Both the position numbers and the translations under genes were made by a program. From assembly GCA_904066235.2 (NCBI GenBank), contig CAJFCV020000001.1:7254001-7318000 (forward strand): DNA of 64,000 nt. The letters run 5' to 3'. The notes beneath the pieces were generated by a model. The model ran no database searches. It was not told where the DNA came from and was given only the letters and a program-made list of their open reading frames with translations. Shown here one piece after another: positions 54,946-64,000 of the stretch. Position 1 is the first letter of the stretch; each line of letters starts with the position of its first letter. This DNA is from Bursaphelenchus xylophilus (lineage: Eukaryota > Nematoda > Chromadorea > Rhabditida > Aphelenchoididae).

Positions 54946-57155
54946 TTACGAGTTGACATAACTAATAAATTGGGAGATCTGTTTCTGTTTTTCTATGGTC
55001 ACTTTATCGAATATCTCGGAACGTGTTATCAAGGGATATAGCCTTTTGCAGAATTCATCAGAATATGGAGGCGAAGTCATCTCTAGTACTTCAACACCAA
55101 AGTAACGGACCAAAGAAACATCTATATTTCCTTCCTCATACAATCTGGGAACCAACTCCAGCACTGGCAGAACGTATCCACAGGATAAAAGATGGATGAA
55201 ACGATCGATTACAACTTTCTGCCTCGAGATCACTAGTTCGGCAATCTCATTCTTGCTCGACTGGCATTCGTATAAACGACAGAGAAGGCGGAAGACCCTA
55301 AAGCAATGTAGAATTTTACAGGGTGGGGCATCTTTGTGGCCCGATTTAAATTGCCAATGTTTCATCATTTGGCCCAAAAATAAAGAAGTTAAAGCCCGTT
55401 CAAATCAGCCACAAAGAAGCCCCGCCGTGTACATAAATAATTTACTCGCCTATTTCTCATATTTGGATGAAGAGTTGCCACTTTATCTATGAGAACCAGA
55501 TGGACGGTCTGGGGTTCACTCATGACGTCATCCTTCAATACAATCGACTCTACGTACGTAAGCATGGCCAGTGAGAGTATAGGAAGCTCAATTAGTTCGA
55601 CGATATCCGATAAGATGGTGACTAAATCATCGGCCCAATCCAATTTGTCAATTAATTCTTCGATCTTATTCCGCACATGATCCAATTCTATCTTTGTTTG
55701 CTACAAAATAAATTTTTGAATCCCAAATCCTATACGGAACATACAATCCTCATTCCATTTTTGTTTACTTCTCCCACCGACGCTGCATATGCCAATAAAT
55801 ATACGTATTTGGAACGGTATTCTGGGCTTAACTTTGACGTGTTGACATTGAACACGCTATTCAACAGGATCTTTATAAATATCGGATCTCTAATTATTTC
55901 TGCCGGGGGTGGATTTGGGTCGTAATACACCTAGACAAGCGATTCCTCGGACTCAAAACCAAAAATACCTGATAAAGTTGGTGCACATCGGTTGGACTCA
56001 ATGTTTGCTTCGATACCATATCCAATATGGACTGGATAACATCTGACGAAAACTCGCCGCCTGATGCCTGAGAAGAGTACAGCAACAATGCGGTGGATTC
56101 CAGGACCTTATCCTTGACAGATATCCTCAGAATCTGACTAATCTGGTTACACAATGAAACAATCGCTTGACTATTCTGGAAAAATATATCATGTAAGGAT
56201 GGTGACATACGCATTAAATCGGGTGTCGTGGCCAGAAACGAGGATCTTGTCTGTTAGGCTCTAGAAATGCGCAATTCTTGTCTGGGCAGAGAAAAAAGAA
56301 AAAAATCTCCGCAGGGAGGGAGCAGAAATCGCGGTTTCTGGCCACAACACCCGATTTGATGCGTATGTCGCCACCATGATATTACAAACACAACGTACAT
56401 TCTGAGCAATGCTCTTTAAAGCCGCCTGCGTGTAGTAATAAGTATGTTCGTCATAACAGGAGACCTTTAGAAGTTCATCCAGGGTCATTTGAAAGTCTTT
56501 AGTGTTCTCCCCCAACTCGAAGGCCTTCACGACTTCAATGATACAAGAAGCAAATACTTTGGAAAAAATCTCGACCTGGTTAGCTGCCGTGCACACATTG
56601 TTAATTTCATTTTGGAACCCGGCATCTGATATAATCTTTACTGCGAGATTCAGCATCAGACATTGTGGATAATTCTCGGAGAGTTCGAAAATTAATTTCC
56701 TCCAGGGCTTATGCGATATGAGGTCGGGTAACCATTCAATTCCATCGTTCATGTCAAAGATCTTGTCTGCGTCGTCGGGTTGAAATATTTTAGTCACCAT
56801 ATTATAAACATTGGTCTCAAAACAGAGTGCAGTCCTGAAAATAAGGGCTTAATTTTCATTGCAAAACAACACATCAAAACAGCCTTAGCAATAATTATAA
56901 GTGAAGTTACCCGGGCTCTTCACTGGATCCATCCAATTCATTTTCCAGCTTCCCAACAAGAGTGCAAAGTCCTCCAGCAAATTGATACCCCTTAACAAGT
57001 TGGTCCACGATATTCTGTCTCGTCGCATTCTGTTTTTCCAATGAATCGACCACATCAAACACCCCTGCCTCGAAGATAAAGTCATCCCCTACACTGCACT
57101 TATGGTGAACCTTCAACTTACCTTCACATTCTTGTCCTTTTTTATCGGAGACCAT
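54946..57155 (-). CDS. NELFCD: Negative elongation factor subunit C/D (NELF-C/D, TH1)
   Basis: A core subunit of the NELF complex, which holds RNA polymerase II in promoter-proximal pausing together with DSIF. It starts MVSDKKGQECEGK (57155) and ends QISQFISYVNS (54946). Segments align in order along the whole animal protein: HKPWRKLIFELSENYPQCLM, LAVKIISDAGFQNEI, YDEHTYYYTQAALKSIAQN, NPPPAEIIRDPIFIKILLNS, RSKYVYLLAYAASVGE, QTVHLVLIDKVATLHPN, VVIDRFIHLLSCGYVLPVLE and DVSLVRYFGVEVLEMTSPPY. About six introns, mostly 35-60 nt; one near 56192-56385 carries a MITE. The upstream neighbour PPP1R8 ends 119 bp before this start, an operon-like spacing. NELF is generally described as absent from C. elegans, which makes this gene noteworthy. 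Confidence 0.96.
56192..56385. mobile_element. Inverted-repeat MITE in a NELFCD intron
   Basis: The left arm (GTAAGGATGGTGACATACGC to TCGTGGCCAGAAAC) is inverted in the right arm (GTTTCTGGCCACAACACCCG to CACCATGATATTAC), about 55 bp each. A half copy occurs at 34803-34872. Confidence 0.8.
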
Positions 57156-57274
57156 CTTAATTTATACCTAAACTCTCTAACACATACAAATTATAATTAA
57201 ACGTTTGATATCAAAATGGAACATTACATTGGCTTCCAAAATCTAGCGATAAATAATATTATTTATTAATTATG

Positions 57275-58244
57275 TCATGCCGGTTTGCGTCCAGGCCAAG
57301 CCTCTTTTGCATACTTCTTTTTATATGAACTAGACGAAACATTTGATGTTATTGAAGATGGCTTCATGGAATATGCATCTAAGCTCGGAGCTGAACTAAT
57401 CGATAAGTCACCCAAAACAGAGCTTGATAGATTCAAATCTGCAGAATCCCTAGCTGGCTGCACGATCCTCTTCTTGGTGGGCGCTAAACTTGTCTGGTCC
57501 TTCATCGGTCTTTTGTTACTAATTACAGCCGTCTGAATTAAATTCCTAAACCGGCCGACAGTTGGATCCACATCCTCTGGATTAATCACATCCTCTTCGG
57601 CCAAGAATACCACCTTATTTCTGGGTCTCTTTTTCTTCCGGCATTCCTCCACAGTGCATGGAATAGCCGGAAGTCGTTTGTTTTGCATCGTATTGTAGCT
57701 CGTCAAATTCTAAACCGAAATGAAAAAAGAAAAAAAATCCTCACATCCACCTCAATCTCGCTTTCTGGAAGAGGAGCATCTTGTTCTTCGGTATAAGGGA
57801 GTACCTTTTCTCTGATAATATAACTTCTACTAGAAGCTCCAAAACGAAAAGAGTCATTATAGTCTAAGAACACTGGATGCAAAGGGCTGATCTTCACATT
57901 TCGAACAAACGTTCCATGACCTAAACACGTCCCAAACATAATTATGCTACTTACTGCTTTCGAGATCCACGATAGAAAATTTGGAGAGGACCTTGTGATA
58001 TAATAAAACAGCGTGAACACGTGAAGCGGATGCATGTTCAATTGTAAAGTCGCATTGGTTAGGATTCCTTCCAAAATAGTAGCTTCCTTTTTCGTCAATC
58101 AACAATTTCTAAAACCATTTTAAATCTACTTCAAACTACCTGGATAACACGTTCGTCCTTTTGCACGTCCAGATGAGACCCTTGCGGCGGTTTCCCTGCC
58201 CATGATGGCACCTTATAAGTTTCGTTACCTTTTTCTGTAGTCAT
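57275..58244 (-). CDS. PPP1R8: Nuclear inhibitor of protein phosphatase 1 (NIPP1)
   Basis: A nuclear PP1-targeting and splicing-associated protein. Exons 58244-58140, 58108-57955, 57920-57745 and 57709-57275 give 289 aa. The N-terminus VPSWAGKPPQGSHLDVQK leads into the FHA domain: FGRNPNQCDFTI, ASRVHAVLLYHK, HGTFVRN and FGASSRSYIIRE. The PP1-docking RVxF-type motif is KVVF, followed by the conserved EDVINPEDVDPTVGRFRNL (19 residues). The C-terminal signature KKKYAKEAWPGRKP is intact. It is the first gene of the minus-strand run PPP1R8-NELFCD-TBCD and lies head-to-head with the F-box-like gene 973 bp away. Confidence 0.97.
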
Positions 58245-59217
58245 GTATGAAAATATATTTCTTGAGTCTCAACATTTTTTCTAAAAATTTTAAATCGGCA
58301 GACTGCGCCCAATTTTATAATTTAATGTGCAATAATACTATTGATTTTCCTGAACGGTTTCAAACGGCGTCGCGTGTTGCGATAGTTGCGCACAAGACGC
58401 GAATGGTGAATTACATGTAAGTCGTCGAAAGTATGATGTTAACTTTTTTATGGACGAGCAGTATTAGGTAAAAAAACTGAGTGATCACCGCTTTTCTCTG
58501 AAGTTAAATAAAGAACTTCTATACTGACATTGCTGATCTATTTTTTCGTCTTGCAATGAAGGGGTGTGAAAATAGGATACGCTCAGCTCTTTTTGGTATC
58601 TATTGAAGCGGCGATGGGATTATGTAAAGAGGAGATATACCTAGATATACATACAATGACCTTGTTCATCGCTAAATCCAATCGATTGTTTAGAGATAGA
58701 AGATGCTTTTATTCTTTTTGATCGAGACTTTTAGGTTTATCCCCATCTTTAGTGTTTATTAAATTTAGTTGATAATCTTCGCAAGGTTCTCTTTCTTCTT
58801 AACACATGTCGTCGCATTTCATTTTGGCCATAAATAATTCGGCGAACATAATTTACTGATAGAGCGTACAAAATAAAAAAAATAGGAATACCGGAAATTT
58901 CTCATTTTCGGCGACCTGAAATTGGTAGACTCGCTTCGTTAACAAAGAGGTATTAAACTGAAACCTGACGTCAGTCTTGAAGGTCTCTTTCGATGACTTG
59001 AGGCTCAAGAATTTGCGGAATGAGTCAAGATAACTACAACCTCGTTCGCGGCTGATTAAACCTCGATCCGAGCGGACAAACGACGACGTCAGCCTTCTCC
59101 TAGTTTTCGCATCATTTTTGATTTAAAAAGTTTGATCTTTCGCTGATTTATCTTTGTTTTGTTTTATATTTATTCATCTTTTCGTGACCTGGAGAAATAA
59201 CCTCAAGTCCTTCAGAA
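58245..59217. promoter_or_regulatory. Divergent promoter region of PPP1R8 and the F-box-like gene
   Basis: This 973-bp region is AT-rich with no repeat family shared with the rest of the window and no supported ORF. It should hold the promoters of both flanking genes. Confidence 0.45.
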
Positions 59218-60204
59218 ATGAGTAGGCTCTTCCACCGACTCAGCTTTCGGCGGAAACCGCGACCCAAGCCCTCGGAGGGGACTAAGAGTGCCCCAGTGTC
59301 ATGTCCAGACTTGACATATTGCGTCCGCTCCAACGAGATCACGGGATATTTGAATGACAATTCAATCCTGCCCCGCCCAATCCTTAAACGATGCTTGGAA
59401 TTCATCGACAATATGTTCTTGCTGGTCCACGTCAAAAGCGTAAGCCATATGTTCGAGGAACTGGTAGATGAACGAGTTCGACAAGTTGTCAGCATGGACG
59501 TCAGGCGAATAGACTCGGAGTACTGTAGCTGCGAAACCTTAAATGACGGTAATGGGACATGGTATCAACATCCCGGAGATTTGAGACTGTTTGTGAGGAT
59601 CATCGGAGACCATGTCGACATATTGGTAGAAGAACAATGGACTTCGAAAGAGGTCACTGCGCTTTGCGGAGTCATGAAGTTTTTCCGGACATCACTCACC
59701 AGGATCTCCTTGGACGCTGCCGTTATCGAGCTCGTAAGTCCGCTTCTTGAAACACAACTTGATTCTGAAGGTGATCGCAAATCTTTCCCTCATCGACTTG
59801 GACCGGTGGTATGCATTCCAATGTTTTATCCAAGCCATCGAAGATCCTCGAGTCCATCTAAACTTCCAAAATCTACCTATTATTGGTGACAGGGACGCTC
59901 CTACACAACATTACTGGCCTTCTGTAGAACAATTAGTCATCCGGACCACAGAAAGAGACTCCGTACATCTGGCCAGGTATTATAAAGTGACTGTTTGGAA
60001 GATATTTTTAGATTACTTGATTACGGAGTCAGATCTCACACAGTCCTCAATAGAACAAAGCTAGAGGAGTTGAGAGTGGAGGTTGAAGGGATTGAGAAGA
60101 TGAATCGGGGATTAAATAGGAACTTGTATCACTTTCGTTGTTGGGCTGGCTCGGCTGGCTTCGACGATCGCTTTTCTCATCACTTTGCAATTGGGACGGC
60201 ATAA
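59218..60204 (+). CDS. Unrecognised protein, F-box-like N-terminus
   Basis: Exons 59218-59733, 59771-59976 and 60012-60204 splice in frame to 304 aa. The N-terminus is basic (MSRLFHRLSFRRKPRPKPSE). Residues about 55-85 (ILKRCLEFIDNMFLLVHVKS, VSHMFEELVDERV) have the look of an F-box helix pair followed by the variable C-terminal region common in nematode F-box expansions, but a true F-box signature is not certain. The remainder (LFVRIIGDHVDILVEEQWTS, DLDRWYAFQCFIQAIEDPRV) matches nothing I know. AATAAA lies at 60227-60232. Coding is supported by in-phase short introns and by the poor quality of competing frames. Confidence 0.7.
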
Positions 60205-61111
60205 TTATACGGCGACAACAGGTTTAAATAAATTGTAAATAATCGTGATTACACAGCCTGAACGGCAATAAATTAATTAAAATTTCAAATCGATATTTTC
60301 TGAATAATTAATATTCAAGATCTGAAACAGGATGGCTTAATATTATTCATATTTTTTATCCCAAATAATGGAATTCAAGAAGTGACGTAAAAAGATCAGA
60401 ATAGATCTAAGAAGTCCAGACGCGTCTGGACTTCGACGGGTTATCATCACCAGAAATCTAATTGAATTAAGATAAACGATAACTAGACTTTTCAACGCTT
60501 TCACCAACAATATGCAAGATTTTATGACATAAAAAATCGGCAGTTTAACGCCTCGGAAGTTTACATTGAGTTGAAACGTGCCATTATTGTTGGAGAGAAT
60601 ACCACCGTTTTGACTGAGCAAGTGTCAAGTTTTCGGCAACCTTCGTTTGGGGCAGATTTGATTTGGGATTTTTAATTTGGGTAAGATCGGGTGTTGGCCC
60701 AACATGTATGGCCAATGTTGCAAAATTCTTTGACCAGCCAGCCAATGGGTTGAAATCTCAACAAAATTTTTAATGGCTAACCAAAACCCTGGATCGGCTG
60801 GTCATATTTACTTGCTATGAAGTCTCAAAAAATAGCCAGCTAAAAGTTTGGATGGGTATCACGGTGTAGGAATGACGTCCGATTTTTAAAAATGGCTAGC
60901 CAAGATAGCTGGTGGCAATTATTTGCCAATCTCTTGTTAGGGTTGAAAACTCAGCCCTACATAAACCCCTTTTTCTGATCCTTTGTAAAAAACGGAGAAC
61001 GATTGGTCGTATAACAGTGTATCTTTCTTTGGATCCGAGTTGGGCGCAGGTCGGGGCATATTTCTTGTGCTTTTTGTGGGGCGTTTTCGTTTTTCTTATT
61101 TTTAACACGAA
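60205..61111. other. Gap before RSL24D1
   Basis: 60690-60790 resembles the inverted repeat bordering 34960-38125 (AATGTTGCAAAATTCTTTGA). 60895-60945 resembles the ATTTGCCGATCCCTTGT repeat end. No gene was recognised. The last 150 bp should include the RSL24D1 promoter. Confidence 0.5.
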
Positions 61112-63245
61112 ATGAGGCTAGAAAAGTGTTATTTTTGTTCCAGTACGGTCTATCCAGGCCATGGAGTAACCTTTGTCAGAAACGACAGCACGGTAAGTAT
61201 TGAATCAATGGAGTTATCACTTTTATAGATTTGAATGGTCTCTCTTGAGCTAGACGAACAACTTAAATTTTACTTTGAAATGGTGTTTGCTATGAATACG
61301 GAAATTTAAGCCTTTCGTCACGGTCAGGGGTGGCAAAGGAGCATTTTTTCCATTTCAAGCCTGGCCCGGTCAGTAGAGTTCGGAAAATTCGAGTATATTC
61401 ACCACCCGGGTATATACCCGAAATCTCGGGTATTTATAAAATTAGCCCAATATAGTACCAATATGAAGTCGTTTGCAACTTATTCATTAACTTAATCACG
61501 TTTGGAGTGATATTATTTATTTTACCAACTACAACAAACAAAACTAGTACTTTGACAATGAAAAAGTTTAGCAATTCAATGCTTCGCAGTCAGATTTCGA
61601 GTTTTTTTCCGTTCATTTTTCGACTCCGGCAAATGGCCAAGTAATTTTCAACCTCAGAACCAAACCTTGAACGGCAAAAAACAAAATGTCAACATTTATT
61701 GATTTCTTATGACAAAACGCGACTTTTTTACATTTTTTGAATACAAAAGTATTTTGAAAATTCCCATAAATTCCCAAAAAAACCTGGCCTCTCGGGTATT
61801 TGGGTATATACCTCGCCCCAACCCTACCGGTCAGGGGTGGTCGGCGGGCCGTTTTTCCGATTTCCGGCCCGCGGCCCGGCCCGTCTAGGCTTTTTTCAGG
61901 CCCGGCCAGTGCAGGCCCGTTTATAGAGGACTCTGCGAAACGCGCTCAAGCTTTGGAGCTAGAGTTAAGCAAAGAAGGCGTTGATCTTGCTGGTAAAGGC
62001 TTAATATAATAGTTTTGTGGTTTTTCAGGCACCTCCATAGACTAGTAAACGTTTTAGCAAAAAATTATTCTTTGGCAAGAAATAATTCAATAGTGACAGT
62101 TCGTATACTATGGTTGTTAATTTGACAGAATTTTTCAAAATGATGTCAAATTGCCGTCGTTTTGGCTGAATTGAAAATGGTGGTATACGCAGCTTTCAAA
62201 CCTGTGTTTAACTTAGGCTGTGATGATTACCGTTAATGTTAATCGTAACTAGTTTTCTGATTATTTGATTGTTTGCTTTCACAAGAAGGAACTATTTGGT
62301 TCTCAAAAATTTTTTAATTACTACGATTTGGCAAAAATCTACAAAAATTTGCCAAAACAGTTCAATTTGACGAAAAGTACGGAAATTTGACAACGTGACT
62401 AACGCGTCAAGTTGACCACTTAACAATACCGTTCGTACCATCGCTGTGAAAAAAATCTGTCGAGTTTCCCCCCGTCCAAGTTCCAAACCCTGTCGAATTT
62501 CTTTTGGTCGAGTTTCACGCTGTCCAATTTCACTCTGTCCAATTTCCATATACGCAAAATAGAAGGGGGTAAAATTATTTGAAATTGGACAGTGGTTTTA
62601 GTTACAGTAACTAGAACCACTGTCTGTCCGGGCGTTGAGAACAATGAGCTAAGCCTGCACATCAAATTGCACCCGATTCTCATGTTTCCATAAAGTTTTA
62701 AGTCGTGGCCAGAATAAGAACTTTTATTCTGTTTTTTACTTTTTGAAAGGTTGAAGGTTAGGTCAGATACGATTATTTTATTTGTTTATAAATTATATTT
62801 TTAGGTATTCAAGTTTTGCCGGTCAAAATGCAACAAGCTGTTCAAAAAGAAGAAGAATCCCAGAAAATTACGATGGACAAAAGCTTCCCGCCGTCTTCGA
62901 GGGAAAGAGTTGACTGATGACTCAGTGCTTCAACTTGAGAAACGCCGGAATGAACCAACTAAATACGAAAGAGGGCTGTGGAAGGATGCAAGTAAGTTGC
63001 TGGATGAGAGTCACGTTGTTATTTTAGTTAATGTTATGAAGGAAACTCATGATGTCAAGCAGAAACGGTACGCTCATTTAATTACAACATCCGTGAAGCC
63101 CGGAAAACAAACAACAAAAGCAAACAGATTAGAACAGGCCAAGAAGAAGAGCTATTTGCTGCGTTCGGCTGCCGCCGATGAAGTTTGTGTACAAGAAGAG
63201 GAAATAAAGGAAGAGGAGGGAGAAGCCGAAATGGAACTGGCTTGA
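61112..63245 (+). CDS. RSL24D1: Ribosome biogenesis protein RLP24 (RSL24D1)
   Basis: A 60S pre-ribosome factor that holds the eL24 site until Drg1/AFG2 removes it. Exons 61112-61192, 62805-62991 and 63028-63245 give about 161 aa. The N-terminal zinc ribbon has paired cysteines in [15 protein letters not shown] and [34 protein letters not shown] then follows, and [17 protein letters not shown]. The C-terminus is acidic ([16 protein letters not shown]), as in RLP24 and unlike ribosomal eL24. Intron 2 (62992-63027, 36 nt) is a multiple of three without a stop; splicing it restores the conserved [17 protein letters not shown]. Intron 1 is 1612 nt and full of repeat remnants. Confidence 0.94.
61193..62804. 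repeat. Repeat-filled first intron of RSL24D1
   Basis: The intron contains GGGTATATACCCG repeats (about 61395-61430 and 61797-61812). CAGGGGTGG hAT-like ends lie at 61325 and 61833. The inverted GC-rich family at 61835-61935 matches 100-230 and 5375-5490. Tandem CTGTCCAATTTC-type units lie at 62455-62550, and sequence related to the MRPL24 intron repeat at 62095-62420. No coding region was seen. Confidence 0.6.
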
Positions 63246-63812
63246 GAACTTTAAGGGAACATGTTGTTGTTACTGTTATACTGTTTTGAATGATAAAAAT
63301 TTTGAACGACGTCCAAAGGAAGGAATAAAAGAAAAAAAACGAAGAAACTGATTCCAAAGAGGCCCTCAGGGCACAAAAAAGTATGCTGCCAGACTCTTCG
63401 GCCCGGGGAAAGCGTCCCAACGCCAACTGCCTTTTTCAAGTCACGCCAGTGGAACTTTGAACATATTTGCCGTTACCTAATCAGAGTACTGGGTAACCCG
63501 GCCGAGGAGGTTTAATCTGTGTTTTATTTCATTTATTTGCATTTCTTCTGATCCTCGCTTCTGTCCCAAAACTTGAAGAACACGGAAAATATCGTTCCTG
63601 TGTATTTACTAAAATTCCCTTTTCAAGTTTCTATTTTTTTCCTGGTAAAAATGTAGGTAAACCTCGGAATGATAAAACATTACAGCACCGAGCTTAATTC
63701 TTATTTGTTTTTTAATTTGTTTTGTCGTTCTTGTTTCTTTCCTGAATTGCCAAAATGATGTAATAGAGAACACAGCGTCATATTGGATCCACCGGACACA
63801 GAAGACTTGGCC
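63246..63812. other. Gap between RSL24D1 and the transporter
   Basis: Nothing specific was recognised. It holds the RSL24D1 3' end and the transporter promoter or 5' UTR. GTAATAG at about 63758 could be an acceptor just upstream of the transporter. Confidence 0.4.
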
Positions 63813-64000
63813 ATGATGGCAGACACTCCGCCTGAGACGCCGACAATCGTGCCGGCTACAGCTTTAGGCGGGGTGTCCACCAAAATGGGCTTTCTGGGAG
63901 CAACCTCTTACGTAATTGGCAATATCATCGGATCAGGAATCTTCATCACTCCAGCCTCGATTCTCAGGAGTACCGAGTCGCCGGGTCTCTCGCTAATTGT
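63813..64000 (+). CDS. SLC7/LAT-type amino-acid transporter, 5' part
   Basis: Only the first 62 residues lie in the window; the frame is open to the last base. After a polar head (MMADTPPETPTIVPATALGG) the first transmembrane segment has the APC-superfamily signature GFLGATSYVIGNIIGSGIFI followed by TPASILRSTESPGLSL. The unwound IIGSGIF motif is the substrate-binding part of TM1 in LAT-type transporters. The frame is also open upstream of the ATG back to about 63760, so a 5' exon is possible. The exact SLC7 member cannot be told from this fragment. Confidence 0.88.
   Translation, partial: MMADTPPETPTIVPATALGGVSTKMGFLGATSYVIGNIIGSGIFITPASILRSTESPGLSLI

Noticed and set aside
1..64000. A phage, plasmid or prokaryotic defence system
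   Set aside because: All recognised genes are eukaryotic with spliceosomal introns; nothing points to bacterial contamination or an anti-phage locus.

Overview
The window looks like nuclear DNA of a nematode. Coding exons are joined by very short introns (most 35-60 nt, GT...AG, often ending TTTAG, TTTCAG or TGCAG). Genes sit close together in tandem or convergent pairs, and gaps and some introns are packed with small palindromic DNA transposons. The species cannot be read from the sequence. The weak TTTTCAG acceptor consensus and the presence of a NELF subunit argue against Caenorhabditis. No rRNA, intact tRNA, snRNA or CRISPR array was recognised.

Layout. 0.8-3.5 kb (+): proteasome beta-2 (PSMB2) and the two-MRH-domain ER lectin erlectin (ERLEC1), facing mitochondrial ribosomal protein L24 (-) across a shared polyadenylation palindrome. 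5.7-6.8 kb: CHMP1 (+, ESCRT-III) and LSM5 (-), convergent. 7.6-10.2 kb (+): two tandem NDUFA4-like mitochondrial genes. 10.4-12.5 kb (-): a complete 386-aa Cys-loop-type receptor subunit with the first Cys-loop cysteine replaced by Ser. 12.9-15.0 kb (-): DDX55/Spb4 helicase. 15.1-19.6 kb: transposon-rich gap. 19.6-21.9 kb (-): PDE1 phosphodiesterase. 24.0-28.1 kb (-): importin beta-1, divergent from NSF (+, 28.8-31.6 kb). 32.5-34.3 kb (+): PFTAIRE kinase CDK14/15. 34.5-44.3 kb (-): a PLEKHG5/6-type RhoGEF whose 1.9 kb of coding sequence is stretched over about 10 kb by two introns of about 3.7 kb. 46.0-58.2 kb (-): an operon-like run NIPP1 (PPP1R8) - NELF-C/D (NELFCD) - TBCD; TBCD carries a third transposon-filled intron of about 3.5 kb. 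59.2-60.2 kb (+): an unrecognised F-box-like protein. 61.1-63.2 kb (+): ribosome-biogenesis factor RSL24D1/RLP24. 63.8 kb to the end (+): the start of an SLC7-type amino-acid transporter.

The genes are mainly housekeeping: proteostasis (PSMB2, ERLEC1), membrane traffic (CHMP1, NSF), RNA and ribosome biogenesis (LSM5, DDX55, RSL24D1, MRPL24), nuclear import (KPNB1), transcription and splicing control (NELFCD, PPP1R8), tubulin folding (TBCD), signalling (PDE1, CDK14-like, RhoGEF, ligand-gated channel).

The non-coding fraction is dominated by palindromic elements. Several have readable target-site duplications that assign them to superfamilies: 3-bp TTA/TGA (PIF/Harbinger-like), TA (Tc1/mariner-like), TTAA (piggyBac-like), 8-bp (hAT-like) and about 9-bp (Mutator-like). 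In the RhoGEF and TBCD introns they are inserted inside one another three to four levels deep. Two families carry tRNA-like A and B boxes in their arms. The most notable biological point is a full-length NELF-C/D gene, because this pausing complex is generally described as missing from C. elegans.
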